Positions 32,673 through 42,451 of a DNA stretch of 64,000 bases are shown here, one piece after another. A program made the translations under genes and the position numbers. This DNA comes from UBA1952 sp965246905 (GTDB taxonomy: Bacteria; Bacteroidota; Bacteroidia; Chitinophagales; Chitinophagaceae), in the NCBI GenBank assembly GCA_965246905.1, contig CBDFFZ010000014.1, positions 248,001 to 312,000 on the forward strand, read 5' to 3'. The notes under the pieces are model-generated. The model made no database searches. It had not been told where the DNA came from and was given only the letters and a program-made list of their open reading frames with translations. Position 1 is the stretch's first letter. The number at the start of each line of letters is the position of its first letter.

Positions 32673-35600
32673 CTACATATTCCTCCTATACTGCCCGCCC
32701 ACCTCAAAAAGCGCCTGCGTTATCTGCCCGAGCGAGCACCACTTCACCGTCTCCATTAGTTCCTCAAAAATATTTCCATTGCGGATGGCTACCTGCTGCA
32801 GGCGCTTCAGAGCTTCTGTTCCTTTATCGCCGCTGCGCTGCCACAGGTCGTTGATCGTCTGTATCTGGAATTCCTTTTCCTCCGTCGTAGAGCGGATCAC
32901 TTCCGAAGGTATTACTGTCGGCGAGCCTTTGGAAGAGAGGAATGTATTTACCCCGATGATCGGGAACTCGCCCGTATGTTTCAGCGTTTCATAATAAAGG
33001 CTTTCTTCCTGTATCTTGCCGCGCTGGTACATCGTTTCCATTGCGCCGAGTACACCGCCGCGCTCGGAGATGCGGTCAAATTCTATGAGCACGGCTTCTT
33101 CTACAAGGTCGGTAAGATCATCGATGATGAAGGAGCCCTGCAGGGGGTTTTCATTTTTGGCTAATCCTAATTCTTTATTGATGATAAGTTGGATGGCCAT
33201 GGCGCGGCGCACGCTTTCTTCCGTAGGCGTAGTGATGGCCTCATCATAAGCATTGGTATGAAGCGAATTGCAGTTATCGTAGATCGCGTACAGTGCCTGC
33301 AGCGTAGTGCGGATATCGTTGAAGTCGATTTCCTGTGCATGCAGCGAGCGGCCGGATGTCTGGATATGATACTTCAGCATCTGGCTGCGCTCATTGCCGC
33401 CGTATTTCAGCTTCATTGCTTTGGCCCAGATACGGCGCGCCACGCGGCCTATTACGCTGTACTCCGGGTCGATGCCGTTGGAGAAGAAGAATGAAAGGTT
33501 CGGTGCAAAATCATCGATGTGCATGCCGCGGCTCAGGTAATACTCCACGAAGGTGAAGCCATTGCTCAGCGTAAAGGCAAGCTGCGAGATCGGGTTGGCG
33601 CCGGCCTCCGCAATATGGTAGCCGGAGATAGAGACGGAGTAAAAATTCCGTATGCTTTTATCGATGAAATACTGCTGTACATCGCCCATTACACGCAGCG
33701 AAAATTCTGTGGAGAAGATGCACGTATTCTGCGCCTGATCTTCCTTTAGAATATCTGCCTGTACCGTACCGCGCACTGCCTTCAGCGTAGCCGTTTTAAT
33801 ATCCTGATAGGTCTCCTGCGGCAGCACATCATCCCCGCGAACGCCCAGCAGCATGAGGCCGAGGCCGTCATTGCCTTCCGGAAGCGCATTCTTTACACCG
33901 GCTGCATTGTAATAGGGCCGCTCTATGCCACGCTCCTCAAAAATGGCGGCAATCTTCCCATCCACCTCCTTTTCAAGCCCGTGCTCTTTGATATACAATT
34001 CACATTCCTGATCGATGGCCGCATTCATAAAGAAAGCAGCAAGCGTTGGCGCCGGACCATTGATGGTCATAGATACAGACGTCTTCGGGCTGGCCAAGCG
34101 GAAACCGGAATAAAGCTTCTTTGCGTCATCCAGCGTAGGCACACTCACACCGGAGTTGCCCACCTTGCCATAAATGTCGGGGCGGTGATCGGGGTCCTGC
34201 CCATAGAGCGTTACCGAATCGAAAGCAGTGGAAAGGCGCGCTGCCGGCAAGCCTTTGGATACGTAGTGGAAGCGCTTATTGGTGCGCTCCGGCCCGCCTT
34301 CACCGGCAAACATCCGCGCAGGATCTTCCCCTTCTCTCTTGAATGGATAGATGCCTGCCGCGTAAGGAAATTCTCCGGGAAAATTCTCCTTGAGCGCCCA
34401 TTGCAGGATCTCGCCCCAGGCCTCAAACTTGGGCACGGAAACCTTGGGTATCTGCGAATGCGAAAGGCTCTCGGTATGTGTTTTAATGCGCAGCTCTTTA
34501 TCCCGCACGCGGAATACATAATACTCATCCTGGTAGTGGCGCTTCTTGGATTCCCAGTTCTGGAGGATCAGTACATTCTTAGGGTCGAGCTCCAGCTTCA
34601 CCTGCGCATAAACCTCCCGCAGGCTTTTTATCAGGCCCTCTTTATCTTTTGTTTCCGAAGCCTCAAGCGTATCTATTGTTTTCTGAATGCCGAACAGCTT
34701 TTGCGCAACCGCACTCTGGTTTTGTGCCCATTTATCATAGCCCCGGTTGTTCTCGGAAATCTCGCTCAGGTAGCGGGTTCTGGAAGGCGGGATGATATAA
34801 ATTTTCTCGCTGAGTTCTTCACTGCTGCGGAAGTCGGAATGAAGATTGGCTCCTGTTTTTGACCGTATGAGATCGATCAGCGCACGGTACATGGTATTCG
34901 TTCCCGGATCATTGAACTGCGAGGCGATAGTGCCGAAAACCGGCATTGTATCGGCGTCTTTATCAAAAAGCTTATGGTTGCGCTGGTACTGCTTCTTTAC
35001 ATCCCGGATCGCATCCATAGCGCCGCGCTTGTCGAATTTATTGATCACTACAATGTCGGCAAAGTCGAGCATATCGATCTTCTCCAATTGCGTGGCCGCG
35101 CCGTATTCCGGCGTCATCACATAGAGGCTCAGGTCGCAGTAATCGGTGATCTGCGTATCACTCTGGCCGATGCCGGACGTCTCTAAAATGATAAGGTCAA
35201 AATCCCAGGCTTTCAGGATATCCACCGCATCCCTGATATGCCTGCTTACCGCAAGATTGCTCTGGCGCGTAGCCATCGAGCGCATATATACCCGATCATT
35301 GCGAATGGCATTCATGCGGATGCGGTCGCCCAGCAAAGCGCCGCCCGTCTTGCGTTTGGAAGGATCTACCGAGATAATGCCGATAGTTTTTTCCTGCCCC
35401 TTGAAATCAATGAGATAGCGCCGCACAATCTCATCCACCAAAGAGGATTTTCCTGCGCCGCCGGTGCCGGTAATGCCCAGGATAGGCGTCTTTGATATAG
35501 CCGCAACCTCCCTTATTTTTTTTAGTGTGGCAATGGTTTCAACTGATTCGGGAAAGTTCTCGGCAGCAGAGATAATGCGCCCGATGCTTTTTGCATCCCG

Positions 35601-36068
35601 CTCGCCGATATGCCCGACCTCACCGTTCAGATGATCGCCGGTAGGGTAATCGCTTTTTTCTAAAAGGTCCACGATCATGCCTTCGAGGCCCATGGCACGG
35701 CCGTCATCCGGGCTGTAGATCCGGGTAATGCCATAATTATGCAGCTCCTCGATTTCAGTAGGCAGGATTACCCCGCCACCGCCGCCAAACAGCTTTATGT
35801 GGCCGCAGCCGCGCTCCGCCAGCAGATCGTGCATATACTTGAAATACTCAACATGGCCGCCCTGGTATGAGGTAATGGCAATAGCATTGGCATCTTCCTG
35901 GATGGCGCAATCCACTACATCCTGTACGCTGCGGTCGTGGCCGAGGTGAATGACTTCCGCGCCGGAGCTTTGCATGATGCGGCGCATGATATTGATGGCG
36001 GCATCGTGCCCGTCGAACAGGGCTGCAGCGGTAACGATGCGTATTTTATTTTTAGGAGAAAAAGACAT
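32673..36068 (-). CDS. icmF: fused isobutyryl-CoA mutase (B12-dependent)
   Basis: The 1131-residue protein has the IcmF order. An N-terminal cobalamin-binding domain (residues 10-140, with LFDGHD for the lower axial His) is followed by a MeaB-like G-protein chaperone (P-loop GITGTGGAGKSS at about 199-209, later NKFD) and a C-terminal mutase barrel and small domain. The barrel carries IYPFKREGEDPARMFAGEGG, the IcmF version of the substrate loop, instead of the RGPYPTMY-type loop of methylmalonyl-CoA mutase. It interconverts isobutyryl-CoA and butyryl-CoA (or pivalyl/isovaleryl-CoA). The length fits, allowing a slightly long linker. Confidence 0.93.
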   Translation of the reverse strand: MSFSPKNKIRIVTAAALFDGHDAAINIMRRIMQSSGAEVIHLGHDRSVQDVVDCAIQEDANAIAITSYQGGHVEYFKYMHDLLAERGCGHIKLFGGGGGVILPTEIEELHNYGITRIYSPDDGRAMGLEGMIVDLLEKSDYPTGDHLNGEVGHIGERDAKSIGRIISAAENFPESVETIATLKKIREVAAISKTPILGITGTGGAGKSSLVDEIVRRYLIDFKGQEKTIGIISVDPSKRKTGGALLGDRIRMNAIRNDRVYMRSMATRQSNLAVSRHIRDAVDILKAWDFDLIILETSGIGQSDTQITDYCDLSLYVMTPEYGAATQLEKIDMLDFADIVVINKFDKRGAMDAIRDVKKQYQRNHKLFDKDADTMPVFGTIASQFNDPGTNTMYRALIDLIRSKTGANLHSDFRSSEELSEKIYIIPPSRTRYLSEISENNRGYDKWAQNQSAVAQKLFGIQKTIDTLEASETKDKEGLIKSLREVYAQVKLELDPKNVLILQNWESKKRHYQDEYYVFRVRDKELRIKTHTESLSHSQIPKVSVPKFEAWGEILQWALKENFPGEFPYAAGIYPFKREGEDPARMFAGEGGPERTNKRFHYVSKGLPAARLSTAFDSVTLYGQDPDHRPDIYGKVGNSGVSVPTLDDAKKLYSGFRLASPKTSVSMTINGPAPTLAAFFMNAAIDQECELYIKEHGLEKEVDGKIAAIFEERGIERPYYNAAGVKNALPEGNDGLGLMLLGVRGDDVLPQETYQDIKTATLKAVRGTVQADILKEDQAQNTCIFSTEFSLRVMGDVQQYFIDKSIRNFYSVSISGYHIAEAGANPISQLAFTLSNGFTFVEYYLSRGMHIDDFAPNLSFFFSNGIDPEYSVIGRVARRIWAKAMKLKYGGNERSQMLKYHIQTSGRSLHAQEIDFNDIRTTLQALYAIYDNCNSLHTNAYDEAITTPTEESVRRAMAIQLIINKELGLAKNENPLQGSFIIDDLTDLVEEAVLIEFDRISERGGVLGAMETMYQRGKIQEESLYYETLKHTGEFPIIGVNTFLSSKGSPTVIPSEVIRSTTEEKEFQIQTINDLWQRSGDKGTEALKRLQQVAIRNGNIFEELMETVKWCSLGQITQALFEVGGQYRRNM

Positions 36069-36241
36069 AGCGGAACAGGTTATGAAACTACCCGCGGCGA
36101 ATTTACAAAATGTAAACGGTGCGGCTACTATGCGTTGCGGGAAAGGAACGGGTACCGAAAAGTGGAATTGAACTTATCTTAGGCCCCTGAAATATAAACT
36201 GATCTCATCCTGGAACCGAACTTCCTTTTACAAAAACGATT

Positions 36242-37486
36242 ATGGCAAAAATTACCCCCTTCCAGGGCCTGCGGCCTGCACCAGAGCTCGCGCCGGATGT
36301 TGCAACCTTACCTTACGATGTAGTGAATGTGGCGGAAGCCCGCGCTTTCAGAAAGCTGCCGTATAATTTTTATCACGTAACCCGCGCAGAGATAGACCTG
36401 CCGGATTATATCGACGTGCACAGCCAGCAGGTATATGACAAGGCAAAGGAAAACCTGGACTGCATGGTGGCGGACCATACGCTGATCCAGGACCGGGAAC
36501 CCTGCTATTATATCTATGAGCAGGAAATGAACGGGCGCTCGCAGACCGGCCTTATATGCGGATCTTCGATTGCCGATTACAACGCCGGCATCATCAAAAA
36601 ACATGAATTTACCCGCCCTGAAAAGGAGCTGGACCGTATCAATCATATCCTTACCACAAGGGCGCAGACAGGTGTTGTATTTCTTGCCTACAATGATCAG
36701 GAAGAGGTACAGGCGATCATCGACAGCTGGAAGCAGAAGCATGAGCCAACCAACAACTTTATCGCGGAAGATGGCGTGCGCCATACCCTCTGGGTGATCG
36801 ATGACTACTCAAAAGTTGCAGCGATCACCCGCCTTTTTGATGAAGAAGTACCCGCTACCTATATTGCTGATGGCCACCATCGCGCAGCTTCCGCCGCAAA
36901 AGTATGCGCAGAGATGCGCGAGCTGGGCTATTCAATTACCGGCGATGAGGCATTCAACTATTTCATCACCTGCATTTTCCCGGCGAGCCAGTTAGAGATA
37001 CAGGATTATAACCGCGTGGTAAAGGACCTGAACGGCATGAGCGTTGATGTATTCCTTACCGCCTTGAAGGCAGATTTTGATATAACGCCCGTGGGCTCAA
37101 CTATGCCCTATAAGCCAAAAGCGCTACATGAGTTCGGCGCGTTTATAGGCGGCAACTGGTACAAAATGGTAGCTAAGGAAGGCTCTTTTACCAATGATCC
37201 TATTGGCATTCTGGATGTGAGTATCCTGCAAAATAATGTGCTTTCGAAGCTCCTCGCCATCCACGACCCACGCACCGATAAGCGGGTGGATTTCGTGGGA
37301 GGCATTCGTGGTCTCAGCGCGCTCGAAGCCCGAGTAACAAGTGGTGAAATGGTGGCAGCTTTTGCCTGTTACCCGGTAAGCATCCAACAGCTCTTCACTA
37401 TTGCAGACAGCGGCGAGGTAATGCCGCCAAAAAGCACCTGGTTTGAGCCCAAGCTCAGGGATGGGCTGGTGGTTTATACTATTTAA
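36242..37486 (+). CDS. DUF1015 family protein
   Basis: The 414-residue protein shows the DUF1015 pattern: FQGLRPAPELAPDVATLPYDVVN at the start, then ICGSSIADYNAGIIKKHEFTRPEKELDRI and YIADGHHRAASAAKVCAEM. The family is widespread and uncharacterised; in Bacteroidota it often sits beside serine-synthesis genes, which is not so here. It is cytosolic (no signal) and divergent from icmF. Confidence 0.88.
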   Translation: MAKITPFQGLRPAPELAPDVATLPYDVVNVAEARAFRKLPYNFYHVTRAEIDLPDYIDVHSQQVYDKAKENLDCMVADHTLIQDREPCYYIYEQEMNGRSQTGLICGSSIADYNAGIIKKHEFTRPEKELDRINHILTTRAQTGVVFLAYNDQEEVQAIIDSWKQKHEPTNNFIAEDGVRHTLWVIDDYSKVAAITRLFDEEVPATYIADGHHRAASAAKVCAEMRELGYSITGDEAFNYFITCIFPASQLEIQDYNRVVKDLNGMSVDVFLTALKADFDITPVGSTMPYKPKALHEFGAFIGGNWYKMVAKEGSFTNDPIGILDVSILQNNVLSKLLAIHDPRTDKRVDFVGGIRGLSALEARVTSGEMVAAFACYPVSIQQLFTIADSGEVMPPKSTWFEPKLRDGLVVYTI

Positions 37487-37653
37487 TGAAAGAACGAAGG
37501 AATTAAAATACGCATGATCTGCAAATCCAGGGTTACCTTTTTCGCTATCTGGTATTAACCGGTACATCATTTAACCAGAAGAAAAAAAGCCGTGCCGGAA
37601 CAGTTCCGATGCGGCTTTTATATCGTTGATAGTGCTTCGTCTGCCGCAGGCGC

Positions 37654-37696
37654 AAAAAAAGAACCACCTGCCTTACGGGACTGATGGTTCTTTTTT
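37654..37696. terminator. bidirectional terminator-like hairpin
   Basis: AAAAAAGAACCA pairs with TGGTTCTTTTTT around an inner part containing CTTACGGG. The T-run on both strands fits a terminator for the DUF1015 transcript. Confidence 0.7.
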
Positions 37697-38210
37697 AGTT
37701 TTCACTGCTAATCGTCTGTTCCTTAGCTTGTAACTAATTTCCCTTTCCAATACATCCTTATATAGAGACAGCCGGCTTACGGGCTTGCTGTTATTACCGG
37801 TAGGTTTAAAAAAACATTTTACAGCTTACGGGCCCTAAAATGCTTTTTATTGAAAATCATTTTTCTTTAATTCACTTTCGATACAAATTTCCAGTCTTAC
37901 AATCATTTAATGATGGACTTACGGGCCCATCCACGCTTTCCTAAAATCTTACTATAATATCCCGGCTTACGGGCCTGGCTATCAATCATCCCCTATTTTC
38001 CCTTTCCTGGGTATTGATTCCTGATGGCTTACGGGCCTGCCGATGTTTTCTGTTAAAGAAGAAAAGTAGCCGGAACTTACGGGTTCGTGGATACTCTTCT
38101 TTTATTTTTTTTGCTTTGCTACAAATTCCTGTCTAACCTGCCCTATCTCCTTATTTTCGCTTTCCTGCTGTTCGATGCTTCTATTATAAACTGCCGACTT
38201 ACGGGCCTGC
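37669..38210. repeat. eight dispersed CTTACGGG elements in a 0.9-kb gene-free stretch
   Basis: CTTACGGG occurs on the plus strand near 37672, 37776, 37825, 37918, 37966, 38030, 38076 and 38199. Most are flanked by short complementary arms (for example CCCGGC-TTACGG-GCCTGG and GAAC-TTACGG-GTTC), making mini-hairpins with a TTACGG loop. CTTTCC-type pyrimidine words recur between them. A 100-codon frame at 38087-38389 crosses part of the region but has no family resemblance. I see no gene in 37487-38385. Confidence 0.7.
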
Positions 38211-38385
38211 ACTATCTTCCCTATCTATTCGTTATAGAAGGTAAAAAGAACCTTGCCATATCGGAAAACCACCTTTTACAAGCAGCGAATGGCGCATCGT
38301 GTGGAATTTATTACACATACAATGAATTTGTGTGTATTACAATCCGGGTTTTATGCCGCACCTTAGCCTCACTTTCCCAAATGGT

Positions 38386-39387
38386 ATGAATATGGAGCAG
38401 CCGAAACCTATGGAACCAACTACGAAGAGGCCGTCCTTCTTCCACCTCATGAAGGAGACCTTTACTGAGTTTATGGATGATAATGGCACCAAGCTCAGCG
38501 CCTCACTCTCCTACTATACCATCTTTTCCATTGGTCCGCTGCTGTTGCTCATCATATCGCTTACCGGGCTTTTTGTAGATAAAGACAAAGTTGCCGGGAT
38601 GATTAACGGGCAGGTGCAAAGCCTGGTTGGCGCTCAGGCTTCCGATCAGATCATTGCCATTATTACCTCTCTGCAGCAGCAAAGCCATGGTGCGCGCATC
38701 GGCAGCATTATTAGTGCTATTACTCTTTTTCTGGGCGCTACAGGTGTTTTTTTAGAGATACAGGATTCGATCAATTATATCTGGAGCATTAAGGCAAAGC
38801 CCAAAAAAGGCTGGCTGCGCCTCATTACCAACCGGCTTCTTTCCTTTTCGCTTATAGTAGGCATGGGTTTTCTGCTGGTAGTATCCCTCCTCATCAATAC
38901 CCTGGGCGATCTTGTGAAGGAGATGCTTACGCGCAAATTCGGCGGTGGGCAGGTTATCCTCGTTCAGGGTATCAGCCTGGCTATATTGTTTGTTATTATA
39001 ACCCTGCTCTTTGCAATTATCTACAAGGTACTGCCGGATGCAAAAATCCATTGGCGCGATGCGCTGGCAGGCGCTTCCTTTACCGGCGTGCTTTTTCTCT
39101 TTGGTAAGTTCCTGATCGGTTTTTACCTGGGTAATTCCAAGCTGGGCATTACTTACGGGGCCGCTGCCTCTGTAATCATTATTTTACTCTGGGTCTATTA
39201 TTCGGCGATTATCCTCTATTTCGGGGCGGAGTTTACAAAGGTCTATGCCTTTAAAATAGGTCATGGACTTGTGCCCAACAAAACGGCTGTGGTGATAGAA
39301 AAAAGAAAAGAGAAAGAGTTGCCTAAAGTAAAAGAAATTGCGCCGGAATACCCGGAGGGCGGAGGGGTTGAAGAGTTAAAGGCTTAG
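38386..39387 (+). CDS. YihY/BrkB family inner-membrane protein
   Basis: The roughly 333-residue protein has six predicted hydrophobic helices. YihY motifs include LSASLSYYTIFSIGPLLLLIISL near residue 35, LGATGVFLEIQDSINYIW and YGAAASVIIILLWVYYSAIILYFGAEFTKVY. An acidic, Lys/Glu-rich tail follows. The family was once called RNase BN but is now regarded as membrane proteins of unknown transport function. The start is uncertain: ATG 38386 or 38392, or GTG 38332. Confidence 0.88.
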   Translation: MNMEQPKPMEPTTKRPSFFHLMKETFTEFMDDNGTKLSASLSYYTIFSIGPLLLLIISLTGLFVDKDKVAGMINGQVQSLVGAQASDQIIAIITSLQQQSHGARIGSIISAITLFLGATGVFLEIQDSINYIWSIKAKPKKGWLRLITNRLLSFSLIVGMGFLLVVSLLINTLGDLVKEMLTRKFGGGQVILVQGISLAILFVIITLLFAIIYKVLPDAKIHWRDALAGASFTGVLFLFGKFLIGFYLGNSKLGITYGAAASVIIILLWVYYSAIILYFGAEFTKVYAFKIGHGLVPNKTAVVIEKRKEKELPKVKEIAPEYPEGGGVEELKA

Positions 39388-39415
39388 AAATTTTTGCCGC
39401 AGACTATTTTGACAC

Positions 39416-40855
39416 CTATTGTTTAAGTAATAGATTTTTTACTGCCTTCGGCGAAATAAACCGAAAGATCAGGATCAGCAGTGCACCGACTATGCCGAGC
39501 AATGCACCCTGCGCCGTCCAGGAGAGCGCCAGCGAATGGATACCGAAGCCTGCGCCCGCTATCAGAATTACGAATAGTAAATGTGTCCCTGCCACACGCA
39601 GGCTTACAGGCAGCTTATTCCGCTGAATAGCAAAATAAATAAAGAAGGCAGCCAACATCCATTGTGTAACGCCCGTAGTAATAGCGCCACCCATGGCGCC
39701 GTACCGTGGAATAAGGAAAATATTGGCCCCCACGTTGACCACTACTCCCAACAGTGAAAGCTTGTTGAGCAGCCGGATGTGCCCGCCGGCGGTAAGCAAC
39801 GTAGAGTAGATATACATAATGCAATAAGCTGGGTACGAGCTCATAAGCAGCGCCAGCAGTAATCCATTATAAGCATTGCGGTGATGGTAAAGCAGCACCA
39901 TTATATCCGTGCCGGAAAGCCAACAGCCGGTAGCAATTATAAAAGATACCGGCAGTGTAAGGTTGGTGCAGAGCCGGATGATGGGGCCTACATCCTGCTT
40001 ATCGGCAAGCATACGGCTAAAGAGCGGCATGAGCACCCCGGCTATCATGATAGGCACCATCGAGGCCACATCAAGCAGGCGGTAAGCTGCAATATATTTG
40101 CCGGCTTCTATCTTTCCATCGGGACTGTAAAGTCGCTCTACCAGCAGCATATCGCTGCGCATATAGGTGGCCATGAGAAAGGCGAGTAGTGCATAAGGCG
40201 CGCCTTCCTTTATAATTTTCCAGACGGGCAGGATCTGAAAATGGAATAGCTGCGGTATCGGCGCAATACGCCTTAAGAGAAGAATGCCCGCAGCAATAGC
40301 TACGCCGTAGCACACAATCTGCGTAGCTACAAAATACTCAATGCGAAAATTAAAGGAGGGAATAAGCAATAGCGCGCCGCAGATAAAGATCATAAGGAAA
40401 CGATCGAGCACGGAGAGCGCGCCATCGAGCCGGTACCGTTGAAGGGCAGCTATATTGCTGCGTACAAACAGGAGGAGAATAGCCGAGGATTGAAGGAGGA
40501 TCACCCCCCCCAGCAGCCACAACTCGCGCCCGCGATAGCCCCAGAGCACGCCAGCGCCCATAACCACGCCTGCATACAGGCCCATCAAAAAGAGGCGCGC
40601 CGTAAGTAGTAGCGGAAATTGGGTAGCAAAGCGCTCCGGCTCACCCGATATGGTGCGGGTATTGTAGCTGTTGAGTCCAAAATCAATCAGGATCTGAAAA
40701 ATGATGGCCAGATTGAGCAGGGCGGTATAGGTGCCAAAATCGGCATATCCCACGCGGTTCTGCACCGTCCTATCAATCACGAAGACCCATACCGGCTTGA
40801 TGAGCAGGTTGAGACCTACAATGAAGAGAAGGTTTCGGGCAAAGAGGCGGCGCAT
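39416..40855 (-). CDS. oligosaccharide flippase (MOP/Wzx-like)
   Basis: The 479-residue protein consists almost entirely of hydrophobic helices (about 14), with the N-terminal pattern ARNLLFIVGLNLLIKPVWVFVIDRTVQNRVG typical of the polysaccharide biosynthesis protein family. It would flip lipid-linked sugar units across the inner membrane. It is divergent from a glycosyltransferase with about 190 bases between, so the pair probably belongs to one glycan pathway. Confidence 0.87.
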   Translation of the reverse strand: MRRLFARNLLFIVGLNLLIKPVWVFVIDRTVQNRVGYADFGTYTALLNLAIIFQILIDFGLNSYNTRTISGEPERFATQFPLLLTARLFLMGLYAGVVMGAGVLWGYRGRELWLLGGVILLQSSAILLLFVRSNIAALQRYRLDGALSVLDRFLMIFICGALLLIPSFNFRIEYFVATQIVCYGVAIAAGILLLRRIAPIPQLFHFQILPVWKIIKEGAPYALLAFLMATYMRSDMLLVERLYSPDGKIEAGKYIAAYRLLDVASMVPIMIAGVLMPLFSRMLADKQDVGPIIRLCTNLTLPVSFIIATGCWLSGTDIMVLLYHHRNAYNGLLLALLMSSYPAYCIMYIYSTLLTAGGHIRLLNKLSLLGVVVNVGANIFLIPRYGAMGGAITTGVTQWMLAAFFIYFAIQRNKLPVSLRVAGTHLLFVILIAGAGFGIHSLALSWTAQGALLGIVGALLILIFRFISPKAVKNLLLKQ

Positions 40856-41020
40856 TTACTTTTGGGGGGGAATTTGATATGGGAATTTGGCCTTGCAGGA
40901 TGCGCTTGTGCCCCTTGCCGGGGGATTAGGAAGAAAGATGAAAGGCGTAATAAGATTGCCTCCCTGGGGCGATCCTGTTCCCGCATCTACAGATTTTCGC
41001 ATTAAACACCGTCAAAAGTA

Positions 41021-41028
41021 TATTTTTG
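41021..41028 (+). promoter_or_regulatory. promoter -7 box of the glycosyltransferase gene
   Basis: TATTTTTG fits TAnnTTTG exactly and lies 15 bases before ATG 41043. It also supports the choice of that start over the longer frame from 40887. Confidence 0.55.
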
Positions 41029-41042
41029 CGCCCATTCCGGCT

Positions 41043-42179
41043 ATGCGCATTGCAGTAAATACACGTTTATTATTGAAAGGAAGGCTTGAAGGCATTGGCT
41101 GGTACACGCATCAGATGCTGGAGCGCATGGTGAAAGCGCACCCGGAGCATGAGTTTATCTTCTTTTTCGACCGGCCATATGATTCCTCTTTTCTTTTTGG
41201 GCCTAATGTAATACCGGTTGTCGTTCATCCGCAGGCACGCCACCCTGTTCTTTTTTATCTTTGGTTTGAGTGGAGCATTCCCGCTATGCTGCGCAAATAC
41301 AAGGCGGATGTTTTTCTCTCTACAGATGGTCTTTGCTCCCTGCGCACTAAGGTACCTACCTGCTTAGTGATGCATGATCTGGCGTTTGAGCATTACCCGG
41401 AGCATATTGTACAAAGCCACCGCTGGTACCTGCAGCATTACTCGCCGCTGTTTGCCCGGAAGGCAGCACGGGTGGTTACTGTTTCTTCTTTTTCAAAGCA
41501 GGATATTGCATCGCGCTACGGCATCCCCGAAGGGAAAATAGATATTACCTACAATGGTGCGCACGATGCGTACCGTCCGCTGAGTCATGACGAACGCGAG
41601 GCTGTTAAAGCGCAGTATTCAAATGGTGCAGAGTATTTTGTATTTGCCGGGGCACTACACCCACGCAAGAATGTGCTCCGGCTGCTGGAAGCTTTTGTGG
41701 CTTTTAAGAAGCGGCAGCGCAGCAGCATGAAACTGGTAATTGTAGGCCGGATGGCGTGGAAATTTGAAGAGCTGGTGCAGCTGCGCGCTACTATGCCTTT
41801 TAAAGAAGATGTAAAATGGGTAGGCTATATGGATGTAAGCGAGCTTAGCAGGATCGCCGGCGCGGCTTATGCTATGGTATATGCATCGCTGTTTGAAGGC
41901 TTTGGCATACCAATACTCGAGGCACTGAAATGCGGTGTGCCGGCTATAGCCTCCAATACCACGTCGATGCCGGAAGTAGCAGGCAATGCCGCGCTGCTGG
42001 TTGACCCAACATCAGTAGAAGATATTGCGGCCAAAATGAGCCTGATCTATAAAGATGAGGCGCTCAGGAATAAGCTTATAGCGGCGGCACCGGCACAGGC
42101 TGCTAAGTTTAGCTGGGATCTTTCTGCGCAACAACTTTGGGAGAGCCTGATGAAGTGCGCGGCTATCGGGAAGGGCTGA
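41043..42179 (+). CDS. GT4-family glycosyltransferase
   Basis: The 378-residue GT-B enzyme starts MRIAVNTRLLLKGRLEGIGWYTHQML and has the GT4 C-terminal donor motif SLFEGFGIPILEALKCGVPAIAS with the paired Glu residues. It also shows FVFAGALHPRKNVLRLLEAF in the linker between domains. It transfers a sugar from a nucleotide donor on the cytosolic side. ATG 41043 is preferred because a perfect promoter box lies just before it. The neighbouring flippase suggests surface glycan synthesis. Confidence 0.92.
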   Translation: MRIAVNTRLLLKGRLEGIGWYTHQMLERMVKAHPEHEFIFFFDRPYDSSFLFGPNVIPVVVHPQARHPVLFYLWFEWSIPAMLRKYKADVFLSTDGLCSLRTKVPTCLVMHDLAFEHYPEHIVQSHRWYLQHYSPLFARKAARVVTVSSFSKQDIASRYGIPEGKIDITYNGAHDAYRPLSHDEREAVKAQYSNGAEYFVFAGALHPRKNVLRLLEAFVAFKKRQRSSMKLVIVGRMAWKFEELVQLRATMPFKEDVKWVGYMDVSELSRIAGAAYAMVYASLFEGFGIPILEALKCGVPAIASNTTSMPEVAGNAALLVDPTSVEDIAAKMSLIYKDEALRNKLIAAAPAQAAKFSWDLSAQQLWESLMKCAAIGKG

Positions 42180-42221
42180 GTGGGCTTATGTCGGCAGCGC
42201 AGCATATCTACCAGAATAAAA

Positions 42222-42320
42222 ATGCCCGATACTACTCATAAGCTGATCTCACAACCGTGGATTGCAAAATTTGAAGTACAGGAGGGTAAAACGCACTACC
42301 GGTATATGGGTACGGATTGA
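42222..42320 (+). CDS. tiny open frame, possible gene remnant (32 aa)
   Basis: ATG 42222 to TGA 42320 encodes 32 residues including QPWIAKFEVQEGKTHYRYMG, which reads like a natural domain fragment rather than random sequence. I cannot assign a family. It lies in the 272-base gap 42180-42451 between the convergent glycosyltransferase and NarL-type regulator genes. Confidence 0.25.
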   Translation: MPDTTHKLISQPWIAKFEVQEGKTHYRYMGTD

Positions 42321-42451
42321 TAAGGCACTCCAATTTTTAACAAACGGAAATTCCGGACTACAAGTACACCTGTTAGAAGTATTTTTTTTACCAGAAAATT
42401 TACATGCTGACCGTTCTTAAAGATATCCGGCATTCGCTCCCCCAAAAGTTA

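Noticed and set aside
32673..36068. Methylmalonyl-CoA mutase
   Set aside because: Domain order with internal G-domain and the substrate loop are those of IcmF.
37669..38210. CRISPR-like array
   Set aside because: The repeated core is only 8-12 bases and spacing varies from about 46 to 122 bases, so it is not a CRISPR.
38087..38389. 100-codon hydrophobic open frame upstream of the YihY gene
   Set aside because: It is T-rich intergenic sequence with repeated CTTACGGG elements. The hydrophobicity follows from base composition, and there is no homologous pattern.
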